NCBI GenBank assembly: GCA_015657435.1
Contig: JADLKH010000003.1
Location: 456,422-469,652, forward strand
Source: Synergistales bacterium
GTDB taxonomy: Bacteria > Synergistota > Synergistia > Synergistales > 79-D21
DNA length: 13,231 bases
Reading direction: 5' to 3'
The notes under the pieces are model-generated. The model was not told the DNA's origin. It did no database searches and worked only from the letters and a program-made list of their open reading frames with translations. Both the position numbers and the translations under genes were made by a program. Shown piece by piece: positions 1 to 7,256 of the stretch; position 1 is the first letter of the stretch, and each line of letters begins with the position of its first letter.

Positions 1-693
1 TCTTGCGGCCGCGTCCACCCCGCGCGGATCGGCACGGGGCGGTCGGGCCCGAGGCCCCCTCTGGAGCACTGGCTGCGTTTCAGGGCGGACCACGCCGCGG
101 CCAACGACGCGGTGCTCCACGAAGTGTCCCCGGAAATCGTGGAAAAACTGGGGTTTTTCGAGGTTTCCTCCCGTGCCTCCTCAAAGGAGGAGTTCCTGAC
201 CCGCCCCGACCTGGGCAGGGCGCTTTCCCCCGAGGGTGCGGAAAGCATCGCGAAAAATTGCAAAAAAGGAGCCGCAATCCAGCTCGTTTTGGCGGACGGT
301 CTCAGCTCGGCGGCCATCGAAGAGAACGTGCCGGATTTCGTCCCCGCTTTTGAGGAAGTCCTGAAAAGCTACGGACTGTCCACGGGCAGGGGGTTCTTCG
401 TGCGCCACGGCCGGGTGGGGATCATGGACGCCATCGGGGAAATCCTGGCGCCCGAGATCCTCGTGCTCCTGATCGGCGAGCGCCCCGGACTGGTGACTTC
501 GCGGAGCATGAGCGCCTACATGGCCTACCGGCCTTCCTCGAAGACGATCGAGTCGGACCGGACGCTGGTGGCGAACATCCACTCGGGCGGGATCCCGGCG
601 ATCGAGGCTGCCGCCCACGTGGCGGGCATCGTCAGGGAGATCAGCGAGGCGAAGGCGAGCGGCATGAAGCTGAGACAGCTGCAGGGGCAATGA
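1..693 (+). CDS. eutC: Ethanolamine ammonia-lyase small subunit, 5'-truncated
   Basis: Small subunit of the adenosylcobalamin-dependent lyase EutBC, which splits ethanolamine into acetaldehyde and ammonia in the microcompartment lumen. The reading frame is open from the first base. Its first residues (ARIGTGRSGPRP, then LRFRADHAAANDAV) match the conserved early part of EutC, so the true start lies upstream and the GTG at 112 is internal. About 230 residues are present against roughly 295 in the E. coli protein, so about 65 N-terminal residues, the region carrying the targeting helix in known EutC, are missing. Conserved EutC blocks further on include GRGFFVRHGRVG, IGERPGL and the C-terminal ESDRTLVANIHSGG. 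The TGA stop is 21 bases before eutL. EutB should lie just upstream. The family call is firm. Confidence 0.96.
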   Translation, partial: SCGRVHPARIGTGRSGPRPPLEHWLRFRADHAAANDAVLHEVSPEIVEKLGFFEVSSRASSKEEFLTRPDLGRALSPEGAESIAKNCKKGAAIQLVLADGLSSAAIEENVPDFVPAFEEVLKSYGLSTGRGFFVRHGRVGIMDAIGEILAPEILVLLIGERPGLVTSRSMSAYMAYRPSSKTIESDRTLVANIHSGGIPAIEAAAHVAGIVREISEAKASGMKLRQLQGQ

Positions 694-714
694 CGCGAGG
701 CGGGTGAAGGGTCG

Positions 715-1371
715 ATGATCGGTTACGGGCCGATAAAAGCGAAAGTCCTGGCGGTGAGGATCATCCCCAATGTCAACGACTTCATGAAAAAGGAACTGGG
801 GCTCCTAGGTGAGCACCGCAGCATCGGCATGCTGACGATCACGAGCGACGATGTTGGATACGCCGCCATCGACGAGGCGACGAAAAAGGCCCAGGTGCGG
901 GTCGTTTACGCGAAGTCGTTTTACGCCGGAGCGAGCCACGCGTCCGGGCCTCTCTCTGGGGAGTTCATCGGCATCCTCTCGGGACCCGACCCGGCGGAAG
1001 TGGAAAGCGGGATCAGGTCCGCGGTGGACTTCGCGGAAAACGAAGCCTGCTTTCATGCCGCGAACCCGAACGGGTCGATCGCCTTTTTCGCGCAGTGCAT
1101 CTCCAGAACGGGCAGCTACCTTTCCTCGATGAACGGGCTGACCGAGGGTGCTCCGCTGGCCTACCTCATCGCCCCGCCGCTGGAGGCGATGTTCGCGCTC
1201 GACGCGGCGGTCAAGGCGGCGAACGTCCGGATGACCTCTTTTTTCGGGCCGCCGAGCGAGACCAACTTTGCGGGAGCCCACCTGACGGGGACGCAGGCCG
1301 ACTGCAGGGCCGCCTGCGATGCTTTCGCGGCCGCGGTGATGGAAGTCGCGGCGGGCCCGCGCCCATTCTGA
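715..1371 (+). CDS. eutL: Microcompartment shell protein EutL (tandem BMC-T trimer)
   Basis: Shell facet protein with two fused BMC domains that forms a pseudohexameric trimer with a gated central pore. The 218 residues compare with 219 in E. coli EutL, and EutL-specific blocks are plain to see: TSDDVGYAAIDEATKKA, VVYAKSFYAGASHA, SRTGSYLSSMNG, YLIAPPLEA and PPSETNFAGAHLTG. Domain 1 spans about residues 1-110 and domain 2 about 111-218. The ATG start has GGTGA/GAAGGG just upstream, and the gene sits 21 bases after eutC and 16 before the next shell gene. EutL is diagnostic for ethanolamine-type compartments, so with eutC it fixes the substrate as ethanolamine. Nothing looks degraded. Confidence 0.97.
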   Translation: MIGYGPIKAKVLAVRIIPNVNDFMKKELGLLGEHRSIGMLTITSDDVGYAAIDEATKKAQVRVVYAKSFYAGASHASGPLSGEFIGILSGPDPAEVESGIRSAVDFAENEACFHAANPNGSIAFFAQCISRTGSYLSSMNGLTEGAPLAYLIAPPLEAMFALDAAVKAANVRMTSFFGPPSETNFAGAHLTGTQADCRAACDAFAAAVMEVAAGPRPF

Positions 1372-1387
1372 CGGGAGGAATCCGAGC

Positions 1388-1924
1388 ATGCCCGGATCGG
1401 CGATCGGACTGATCGAAACGAAAGGTCTCCTGGGAGCGATTGTGGCCCTCGACGCTGCGCTGAAGGCGGCGCAGGTGCGGCTGGTTTCGTTTTCGGCCGT
1501 TCGCGGAGGGCGGATCAACTTTGTCCTGGGCGGTGAGGTCGCAGCGGTCCTCTCTGCGGTCGATGCGGGGTGCGCCGCCGCCGAAGGCCTTAAAAGCCTC
1601 CGCGGCCGGCACGTGATTCCCCGCCCGGCTGCGGATGTCGAGGAAATGCTCCGAAAGCACGGGATCAACTTGAAAGGCGCGGCAAGACTTCACGGAGCGG
1701 AAGTCTGTCACGGGATCGAACCCTGCATCGTCAGACGGGACGGGAATCGTGCGGGCCTTGAAGGGCTTCACACGACGGAACTTAGACGAATGCTGCGGGA
1801 TTTCAACGACGGGGCGTACGGGGGAAGGGAAATCTCCAGGATGAAGAAGGAACAGCTTCTTGAGATCATCGGCCGCAAGCTCCTTGAAGCGGAAAAGGCG
1901 AAAGGGGAGGAGCCCGGGAGATGA
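1388..1924 (+). CDS. EutK-like BMC shell protein with C-terminal extension
   Basis: A 178-residue shell protein. Residues 4-88 form a single canonical BMC-H domain (AIGLIETKGLLGAI, LDAALKAAQVRLV, then GRHVIPRPAADVEEML). About 90 further residues have no BMC similarity. The pore-loop position reads R39-G40-G41-R42, more basic than the usual glycine-rich pore. The extension ends in two predicted helices (about 128-140 and 148-170, the latter with ISRMKKEQLLEIIGRKLLE), which to my eye resembles SAP or helix-extension-helix modules. Enterobacterial EutK has the same layout, one BMC domain plus a C-terminal winged helix, and sits beside EutL, so EutK-like is the best label, though the extension is not recognisably homologous. 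GGGAGGA at 1373-1379 serves the ATG. Its stop overlaps the eutT start (ATGA). Confidence 0.85.
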   Translation: MPGSAIGLIETKGLLGAIVALDAALKAAQVRLVSFSAVRGGRINFVLGGEVAAVLSAVDAGCAAAEGLKSLRGRHVIPRPAADVEEMLRKHGINLKGAARLHGAEVCHGIEPCIVRRDGNRAGLEGLHTTELRRMLRDFNDGAYGGREISRMKKEQLLEIIGRKLLEAEKAKGEEPGR

Positions 1925-2619
1925 AGCTGGTCACGGAGAAGGATCTGCGACGGGAAATCGAAGGGAAAGACGAGGTCCGATCCTACGTGCTCCCTCCCGG
2001 AACCCTGATCACGCCTGCAGCCCGCACCTACCTGGCGGACAGGAAAGTGCACCTGGTCGAGCCGGGCAGGGATAAACCGCGAAGAGGGGAAAAGCGGGAG
2101 CACGAAACCCACCTGAACGGGAGCACAATCGTACCCAAAACGGATCCGCGCATCGCTTTCCGGGGGAGACTGGATTCCCTCCAGGCGCAGATCATCCTGG
2201 CACAGGCGCAGCTGGTCCAGTTGGGACGGCGGCAGCTGGTGGAGGACCTGGAAGAGATGCTCGGCCTCGTGAGACGGATCCTTCGCTCCGAAGTCCTGGC
2301 CCTTCCTCTGGAACCGTTCAGTCTGATGGGGATGTCCGCAGAGGAAATCCGGGAAGCGTCCCATCATCCCGAAAAGGGGACGGGAGTCTCCCACTTCATG
2401 CCGGAGCACGGCATGGGGATCGAGATGGCCCTTCTGAACGGGCTCAGGGTGGAGGTGCGGGAAACGGAGCTTGCCGCCTGCCGGGCCTTTTGCCGCGACG
2501 AGAACGGCGATTGCTGCTGCACGAGGGAGGACCTGGTGAGGGCGATCAACCGGCTGAGCAGCGCGGCTTACCTGATGATGTGCCGCCTGAAAAGCGGCCG
2601 TTTCTACCAGGGGAGGTGA
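1921..2619 (+). CDS. eutT: EutT-type cob(I)alamin adenosyltransferase
   Basis: Transfers adenosyl from ATP to cob(I)alamin, regenerating the coenzyme of EutBC. It has 232 residues against about 267 in Salmonella EutT. Shared blocks are the N-terminal TPAARTYLADRKV segment, the core KTDPRIAFRGRLDS, and the C-terminal HGMGIEMALLNGLRVEVRETE followed by RAINRLSSAAYLMM. The shortening is mostly in the 50-65 region, where the enterobacterial HX11CCX2C metal-binding motif should be; here there is no CCxxC. Instead cysteines cluster late, at 187, 191 and 198-200. Metal-independent EutT enzymes lacking the motif are known from Listeria and other Firmicutes, so loss of function is not implied. Translation is probably coupled to the preceding gene through the ATGA overlap, with GGGGAGG at 1904-1910. 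Confidence 0.9.
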   Translation: MKLVTEKDLRREIEGKDEVRSYVLPPGTLITPAARTYLADRKVHLVEPGRDKPRRGEKREHETHLNGSTIVPKTDPRIAFRGRLDSLQAQIILAQAQLVQLGRRQLVEDLEEMLGLVRRILRSEVLALPLEPFSLMGMSAEEIREASHHPEKGTGVSHFMPEHGMGIEMALLNGLRVEVRETELAACRAFCRDENGDCCCTREDLVRAINRLSSAAYLMMCRLKSGRFYQGR

Positions 2620-3377
2620 GGGATCTGGACGAGGAATTCGTGAAAAGAATGGTCGACAGGGTGATGACCCTGATCGAGGCGGAAAAGCGGACGGGCGGCG
2701 GGGACGGAAAGCCGACGGTCCTTGTGATCTTCACCGGATGCGGCAATGACCCGGCGTCCGCCCTTGAACAGGTCTCCGAGCTGAAGGGATCCCATTATGT
2801 GGTGGCGGCGGCTTCCGAGTCGGCATGCGAGGCGATCGGCACGGAGAGGATCGGCCGTGCGGCCCACAGGTTTGCGGAGCCGAAAGAGCTGCATGCGGTC
2901 CTCGAGAAATCCGCAGCGGTGGTTTTCCCGACTCTTTCGCAGAACACGGCGGCCAGGGGAGCCTGGGGCCTTAGGGATACGCTTCCGAGCGAGGCGATGG
3001 CCTGGGCGCTGAAACGAAGAACTCCCGTGATTGCCTGCAGGGACTGGGTTTGCCCAGGAGATGGGAAAGATCCGTATTCGCTTTTCCTCGGAGGGATGCT
3101 GAAAAAGCTCGAGGCCTTCGGAGTCCGGTTCTGTTCCTGCTCCAAGCTGGCCGAAACCGTGAGGGGTGCTCGATCCGGCGAAGGCCCCGGGCGGCCGGGG
3201 ACCCCCTGCGAAACCGCCAGGGGCTGCCGGGTGCTGACGGCGTCTGCGGTGAGGGATGCCGCGAGGAGCGGGAGAAAGAAGATTGCGCTGGAAAAAGGCT
3301 GCCTGGTGACGCCCCTGGCCCGGGACGAGGCAAAGGATTGCGGGATCGAGCTTTTCCGGGAGGGCGGCACGGAATGA
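2616..3377 (+). CDS. BMC-associated flavoprotein (DNA/pantothenate flavoprotein-like fold)
   Basis: A 253-residue protein of the flavoprotein family seen in many microcompartment loci; its biochemical role is not established. The flavin-fold core covers about residues 30-165, with VLVIFTGCG early and the signature PTLSQNTAA (105-113) followed by TPVIACRD (136-143). Before it, residues 4-20 (LDEEFVKRMVDRVMTLI) form an amphipathic helix like an encapsulation peptide. A cysteine-containing linker follows, then a C-terminal 48-residue module (206-253) ending TPLARDEAKDCGIELF that resembles the EutT N-terminus. Start choice: GTG 2616 overlaps the eutT stop (GTGA) and keeps the whole helix. GTG 2640, with GAGGA five bases upstream, and ATG 2649 are alternatives. 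It probably acts in the lumen, perhaps in flavin-based electron delivery; that is inference. Confidence 0.82.
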   Translation: MRDLDEEFVKRMVDRVMTLIEAEKRTGGGDGKPTVLVIFTGCGNDPASALEQVSELKGSHYVVAAASESACEAIGTERIGRAAHRFAEPKELHAVLEKSAAVVFPTLSQNTAARGAWGLRDTLPSEAMAWALKRRTPVIACRDWVCPGDGKDPYSLFLGGMLKKLEAFGVRFCSCSKLAETVRGARSGEGPGRPGTPCETARGCRVLTASAVRDAARSGRKKIALEKGCLVTPLARDEAKDCGIELFREGGTE

Positions 3378-3393
3378 TCGGGGGAGGAAAGAG

Positions 3394-4950
3394 GTGAGCG
3401 ATTCCTTGGAACTGGACAGGGACCTGAAGGTGGTGCAGGAAGTCCGGAACCTTGTCAGGCGGGCGGTCAAGGCCCAGGAAATCCTGGAGCAGATGTCTCA
3501 GGAGCAGGTCGACGCGATTGTCGCGGCGATGGCCCAGGCGGGGGCGCGGGACGCGAAGCGCCTGGCGGAACTCGCCGTCCGGGAGACCGAGATCGGGCGG
3601 GTCGAAGACAAGGTCCTGAAGAACCTCTTCGCCACGAAATTTCTCCATGAGAGAATCCGGGACATGAAGACCGTCGGGGTTGTTTCGGAGGACCGGGAGC
3701 ACGGGGTGTACGAGATCGCCGCTCCCATGGGCGTCGTCGCCGGCGTGGTGCCCACGACCAACCCGACGTCGACGGCGATGTACAAGGCCATCATCTCGAT
3801 CAAGGCGCGGAACGCCATTGTCATCAGCCCTCATCCCAGGAGCCGCAAATGCACGATGGAGGCCGTCGAAACGGTCAGGAAAGCGGCCGTCGCCGCCGGT
3901 GCTCCGGAAGGGTGCATCAGCTGCCTGGAGGAGCCCGGGATCGCGGCGACGAACGAACTGATGAAGAACGACGGCGTGTCGGTCATCATCGCCACGGGCG
4001 GGCCGGGCATCGTCAAGGCGGCCTACAGCTCCGGAAAACCGGCTTTCGGAGTCGGGGCGGGAAACTGCCCGTGCTACATCGAGAAGACGGCCGATGTCGC
4101 CGCGGCGGCGCGGAAGGTGGTGGCCAGCAAGAGCTTCGACAACAGCACGATCTGTGCCTCGGAGCAGTCCATCATCTGCGACGCGGCGATAAAGGACGCG
4201 CTGAAGATCGAACTGGAGAAGCAGGGCGGCTATTTCATGAAGCCGGAAGAGCGGCAGAAACTGGAAAAGATTCTCCTGACGCCCCAGCATGCGATGACTG
4301 CGGCAACGGTCGGAAGAACGGCGGAAGATCTTGCGGGGATGGCCGGTTTTCCGGTCCCGAAGGGAACCCGCGTGTTGATCGGCCCCATCGACGGCGTGGG
4401 TGAAGGGTATCCGCTTTCCCACGAAAAGCTGAGTCCGGTGCTGGCCTTCTACGAGGTGGGGGACTGGCGGGAAGCGTGCGCTCTCTCGATCCGGCTGCTG
4501 GAGCTGGGCGGCCTGGGACACACGATGTCGATGCACTCGACCGACGAAAAGGTGATCATGGAGTTCGCCCTCAGGAAGCCCGCGATGCGGATCCTGGTGA
4601 ACACCGCCTCCTCCCTCGGCGGAGTGGGCGGCACGACGGGCCTCTTCCCGGCGTTGACGCTGGGGTGCGGCACGGGCGGAGGCAACATCATCTCGGACAA
4701 CCTCGGGCCGCAGCATCTGGTGAACCGCAAGAGGCTGGCCTACGGGCAGCGTGAAATCGAGGACCTGGCGAAGAACCTCCTGGCCGGGACGGCTTTCGCT
4801 TCGCCGGCGCCGGCTGCGCCGGCGAGACAGGTGAAGGAGGAACCTCGGAAACCGGAGCTTTCGGCGGCAACGGCGCCTCGAAGCGAGCCGGACGAGGAGG
4901 AGCTGATCAGGAGGATCGTGAACGAGGTTTTCAAGCGCATTGGCGGTTGA
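3394..4950 (+). CDS. eutE: CoA-acylating acetaldehyde dehydrogenase, BMC-targeted
   Basis: Oxidises acetaldehyde with NAD and CoA to acetyl-CoA in the microcompartment lumen. The 518 residues include an aldehyde dehydrogenase core with [19 protein letters not shown], the nucleotide-fold segment [21 protein letters not shown], the catalytic cysteine C254 in NSTICASEQ, and [14 protein letters not shown] followed by GCGTGGGNI near the end. After about residue 465 comes a Pro/Ala/Lys-rich linker and a terminal amphipathic helix (500-518). Enterobacterial EutE is about 467 residues; the extra C-terminal tail is the layout seen in PduP/EutE-type enzymes with C-terminal encapsulation peptides. The GTG start has GGGGAGG six bases upstream, which excludes other starts. 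The aldehyde comes from EutBC. An enzyme for propionaldehyde or sulfoacetaldehyde would look similar, but eutC makes acetaldehyde the natural substrate. Confidence 0.94.
   Translation: MSDSLELDRDLKVVQEVRNLVRRAVKAQEILEQMSQEQVDAIVAAMAQAGARDAKRLAELAVRETEIGRVEDKVLKNLFATKFLHERIRDMKTVGVVSEDREHGVYEIAAPMGVVAGVVPTTNPTSTAMYKAIISIKARNAIVISPHPRSRKCTMEAVETVRKAAVAAGAPEGCISCLEEPGIAATNELMKNDGVSVIIATGGPGIVKAAYSSGKPAFGVGAGNCPCYIEKTADVAAAARKVVASKSFDNSTICASEQSIICDAAIKDALKIELEKQGGYFMKPEERQKLEKILLTPQHAMTAATVGRTAEDLAGMAGFPVPKGTRVLIGPIDGVGEGYPLSHEKLSPVLAFYEVGDWREACALSIRLLELGGLGHTMSMHSTDEKVIMEFALRKPAMRILVNTASSLGGVGGTTGLFPALTLGCGTGGGNIISDNLGPQHLVNRKRLAYGQREIEDLAKNLLAGTAFASPAPAAPARQVKEEPRKPELSAATAPRSEPDEEELIRRIVNEVFKRIGG
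4888..4947 (+). other. C-terminal encapsulation peptide of EutE
   Basis: The last 20 codons encode an acidic cap followed by an amphipathic helix ([18 protein letters not shown]) with hydrophobic residues at i, i+3/4, i+7 spacing. It is separated from the enzyme core by a flexible Pro/Ala-rich linker. This is the standard form of a BMC cargo-targeting peptide, and it resembles residues 4-20 of the preceding flavoprotein. Confidence 0.8.
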
Positions 4951-5022
4951 AGCTCCCTGCCGGTAGGGCGCCGAAGTCACCGGTACACATCTTTGGAACA
5001 AACCTTGAAGGAGGGGTAAAGA

Positions 5023-5316
5023 ATGGCTCAGGACCAGATCGCTCTCGGAATGGTGGAAACGAAGGGGCTCGTGGGCTCGATCGAAGCGGCGGACGCGATG
5101 GTCAAGGCGGCCAACGTGAAGCTGATCGGGAAGGTCCACGTGGGAGGCGGGCTCGTAACTGTCATGGTGCGCGGGGACGTCGGCGCCGTCAAGGCGGCGA
5201 CGGATGCGGGAGCCGCCGCGGCGAGCAGGGTCGGAGAACTCCTGTCCGTCCACGTCATCCCGAGGCCCCACGCGGACGTCGAGTTCATCCTGCCGACCCT
5301 CGAAGGCAAGGAGTAG
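5023..5316 (+). CDS. eutM: Major hexameric shell protein EutM (BMC-H)
   Basis: A 97-residue single BMC-domain protein that tiles the shell facets as hexamers with a small central pore. It is nearly collinear with E. coli Eut[30 protein letters not shown], the glycine pore loop [44 protein letters not shown]. The ATG follows a strong GGAGGGG eight bases upstream. The 72-base gap before it is the longest inside the eut cluster, and it holds a small CCGGT/ACCGG inverted repeat (4960-4964 and 4979-4983). A strong ribosome site fits the high abundance expected of this protein. PduA is the closest alternative name; the Eut context favours EutM. Confidence 0.96.
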   Translation: MAQDQIALGMVETKGLVGSIEAADAMVKAANVKLIGKVHVGGGLVTVMVRGDVGAVKAATDAGAAAASRVGELLSVHVIPRPHADVEFILPTLEGKE

Positions 5317-5331
5317 GTCCGACCGACCAAG

Positions 5332-5634
5332 ATGCTGGAGTGCGAACTGATCCTCTCCCCTTCGGAGGACTGCAGGGAAGTCCTGCTCCGCCGTATGGCC
5401 CTGAAGGAACCCCTGCCCCCCGGCGCGGCCGAGTGGGGCGGGGTCCTGCTGGTCCAGGGAAGGGTCGCGCAGCTGATGGCCGCAGTCGACATCGCGACGA
5501 AGGCGGCGATGGTGTGCGCTCGGGAGGTCTGGGGGAACTGCCCCCAGCACATCACGACGATCGCCTTCATCGGTGACGCGGCGGAGGTCCGGCAGGCGAT
5601 GAACGCGTTGAGAGACAGGGGAATGATCGAATGA
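5332..5634 (+). CDS. Short divergent BMC-domain protein, probably circularly permuted
   Basis: A 100-residue protein I cannot match to a named Eut or Pdu protein. Residues 36-95 follow the BMC pattern: strand-turn WGGVLLVQGRVA, helix LMAAVDIATKAAMV, a pore-like loop, strand ITTIAFIGDAAEV and helix RQAMNALRDRG. The chain ends there, so the usual last strand and helix are absent, while the N-terminus offers a strand (LECELILS) and a helix (SEDCREVLLRRM). That order is the permuted one known from EutS/PduU, in shorter form. At the pore-loop position it has GNCPQH (C70, H73) in place of a glycine loop. It starts 15 bases after eutM with only a weak ribosome site and overlaps eutN by ATGA. A shell or shell-adaptor role is likely but unproven. 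Confidence 0.72.
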   Translation: MLECELILSPSEDCREVLLRRMALKEPLPPGAAEWGGVLLVQGRVAQLMAAVDIATKAAMVCAREVWGNCPQHITTIAFIGDAAEVRQAMNALRDRGMIE

Positions 5635-5918
5635 AAATCGGGCGTGTGATCGGCAACATCGTCGCCACCAGGAAGGACGAACGCCTGGTGGGACAGAAAC
5701 TGCTCATCGTGAGGGTGATGGTTCCCGACGACAGGGGCGAGCTGAAGCCGCTGGAAGGGTCCGAAGGGACTGTGGTGACGGTGGACCTCGTGGGGGCCGG
5801 GTTCGGGGAGACCGTCATCTTCTGCACCGGGAGCACGGCACGGAACTCGGTCGGCAGCGGCCAGGCCCCCATCGACGGGGCGATCGTCGGTATCGTCGAT
5901 ACGGTCGACACATACTGA
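5631..5918 (+). CDS. eutN: Pentameric shell vertex protein EutN/CcmL
   Basis: A 95-residue BMC-P protein that forms pentamers capping the vertices of the shell. The family pattern is clear: the start MKIGRVIGNIVATRKDERLVGQKLLIV, the middle LVGAGFGETVIFCTGSTAR, and the end DGAIVGIVDTVDTY. Length is normal for EutN. Its ATG overlaps the preceding stop (ATGA), so translation is probably coupled, which would keep this low-copy protein in proportion to the upstream gene. PduS follows after 13 bases. There is no sign of damage. Confidence 0.96.
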   Translation: MKIGRVIGNIVATRKDERLVGQKLLIVRVMVPDDRGELKPLEGSEGTVVTVDLVGAGFGETVIFCTGSTARNSVGSGQAPIDGAIVGIVDTVDTY

Positions 5919-5931
5919 GCCGGTGACGACG

Positions 5932-7251
5932 ATGGGTAGGGAAAGCCTCGTGGAGGCCGTCCGCAGGGCCGGCGTCGTCGGCTCGGGGGGAGCGGGTTTC
6001 CCGGCGCATGTCAAGCTTCAGGCGAAAGGGATCGACACCTACCTGGTCAACGGTGCCGAGTGCGAACCTCTGCTCGAAGGAGACCGCGCCCTCATGGCAT
6101 CCCGGGCGCCGGAGCTGGTTTCGGCCGCGGAAACGGTTGCGGAGGCCCTCGGTGCAAAACCTGTTTTTGCCCTGAAGGAGAAATACCGTGAGGCGGCGGA
6201 AGCTCTGGCGAAGGCGGGGGCAACCGTCGCGGCCTCCAGGGATTACTACCCGCTGGGGGACGAGGTCATCCTCATCTGGGAAACCCTCGGGAGGATCGTC
6301 CCGGAGGGCAGCCTGCCGCTGGACGTGGGGGTCGTGGTGAACAACGTCGAAACGGTGCTGAACATCCATGGAGCGCTGCAGGGCAGGCCGGTGACCCACA
6401 CTTTTGTTTCCTCGGGAGGGGCGGTGGCCAGCCCCGGGCTTTTTCGTGCCCCGCTGGGAGCGAGCGCGCGGGAGGTGATCGAGGCCTCCGGCGGCGTGAC
6501 GATTCCGGACCCCGTGTATGTCGACGGCGGTCCCATGATGGGGCGTTACGCCGATGACCCGGATTTCCCGGTCACCAAAACGACGAAGGCGATCCTCGTG
6601 CTTCCCCGAGATTCCCTTCTTGCCAGGATGGAGCAGATGCCGGTGAAGACGATGCTGAAACAGGCCCGCGTCAGCTGCTGTCAGTGCAACCAGTGCACGC
6701 TCGCCTGTTCGAGGTACCTCGTCGGCATCGGGATCGAGCCGCACAGGATCATGAGGACGATGGCGTTCGAGGAGACGCGGAACCGCGAGGTCCTCCAGAT
6801 GGCGCTGCTCTGCTCCGAGTGCAACCTTTGCAGCGCCCTTCACGCCTGCCCGATGGGGCTCAGCCCGCGCCGGGTGAACCAGCAGATCAAGAAGCTTTTC
6901 CGGGAGGAGGGCATTCGGCCGTCCTTCCCGCAAAGAGCGCTTTCGGTCCACCCCTTGAGAGATTACCGGCTCCTTCCCAGCTCCAGACTGAAGGCTCGTC
7001 TCGGCCTCGACAAATACGACGTCGAGGTTCCCTACCGCGGGGAGCTGGAAGTGACGGAGGTTACGATCCTCCTGAAGCAGCACGCCGGAGCCGCGGCGGC
7101 GACATTGGTTGCCTCAGGGGACGTGGTTGCGGAAGGGGACTGCATCGCGGCTCCTCCCGAGGGGGCGCTGGGCGCCAGAATTCACGCCTCGCTGGGCGGG
7201 GTGGTCAAATCCGTGGACGGGCAGCGGATCGTCCTTTCGAGGCAGGGGTGA
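5932..7251 (+). CDS. pduS: PduS-like flavin/Fe-S corrinoid reductase
   Basis: An RnfC-like electron-transfer protein; characterised PduS reduces cobalamin so that an adenosyltransferase can act. The 439 residues carry the N-terminal nucleotide/FMN region (GVVGSGGAGFP at 14-24, NGAECEPLL), the mid-domain VVNNVETVLNI, and two ferredoxin-type clusters: C249-C252-C255-C259 and C294-C297-C300-C306. A C-terminal barrel-like segment ends SLGGVVKSVDGQRIVL. I chose ATG 5932 because GGTGA (5922-5926), complementary to the 16S tail, lies five bases upstream. GTG 5923 in the same frame would add three residues. It sits directly before the pduT-like gene, its known partner. In this Eut locus the likely job is cob(II)alamin reduction for EutT. 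Confidence 0.93.
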   Translation: MGRESLVEAVRRAGVVGSGGAGFPAHVKLQAKGIDTYLVNGAECEPLLEGDRALMASRAPELVSAAETVAEALGAKPVFALKEKYREAAEALAKAGATVAASRDYYPLGDEVILIWETLGRIVPEGSLPLDVGVVVNNVETVLNIHGALQGRPVTHTFVSSGGAVASPGLFRAPLGASAREVIEASGGVTIPDPVYVDGGPMMGRYADDPDFPVTKTTKAILVLPRDSLLARMEQMPVKTMLKQARVSCCQCNQCTLACSRYLVGIGIEPHRIMRTMAFEETRNREVLQMALLCSECNLCSALHACPMGLSPRRVNQQIKKLFREEGIRPSFPQRALSVHPLRDYRLLPSSRLKARLGLDKYDVEVPYRGELEVTEVTILLKQHAGAAAATLVASGDVVAEGDCIAAPPEGALGARIHASLGGVVKSVDGQRIVLSRQG

Positions 7252-7256
7252 GACGG

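Noticed and set aside
112..114. GTG as the start of eutC.
   Set aside because: The frame stays open to the window edge and the residues before it match conserved EutC sequence, so the gene is truncated by the window rather than starting here.
2490..2615. N-terminal extension of the flavoprotein frame back to 2490.
   Set aside because: It overlaps the eutT coding region in another frame, has arginine-rich shadow composition, and adds nothing seen in the family.
4960..4983. CCGGT/ACCGG inverted repeat in the gap before eutM.
   Set aside because: Only five base pairs with a 14-base loop and no T run; too weak to call a terminator or processing site.
2971..5550. An 859-codon open frame on the minus strand opposite the flavoprotein and eutE.
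   Set aside because: It lies antisense to clearly identified genes, spans their boundaries, and its product is rich in Arg, His, Gly and Pro without any recognisable domain. Long antisense frames are expected in GC-rich DNA.
5815..7083. A 422-codon minus-strand open frame opposite pduS.
   Set aside because: It is a shadow of the pduS codon pattern; there is no family motif and low-complexity basic composition.
6684..7256. Upstream extension of the pduT frame starting within pduS.
   Set aside because: The extra part is an out-of-frame reading of pduS. The PduT family start and a good ribosome site place the start at 7257.
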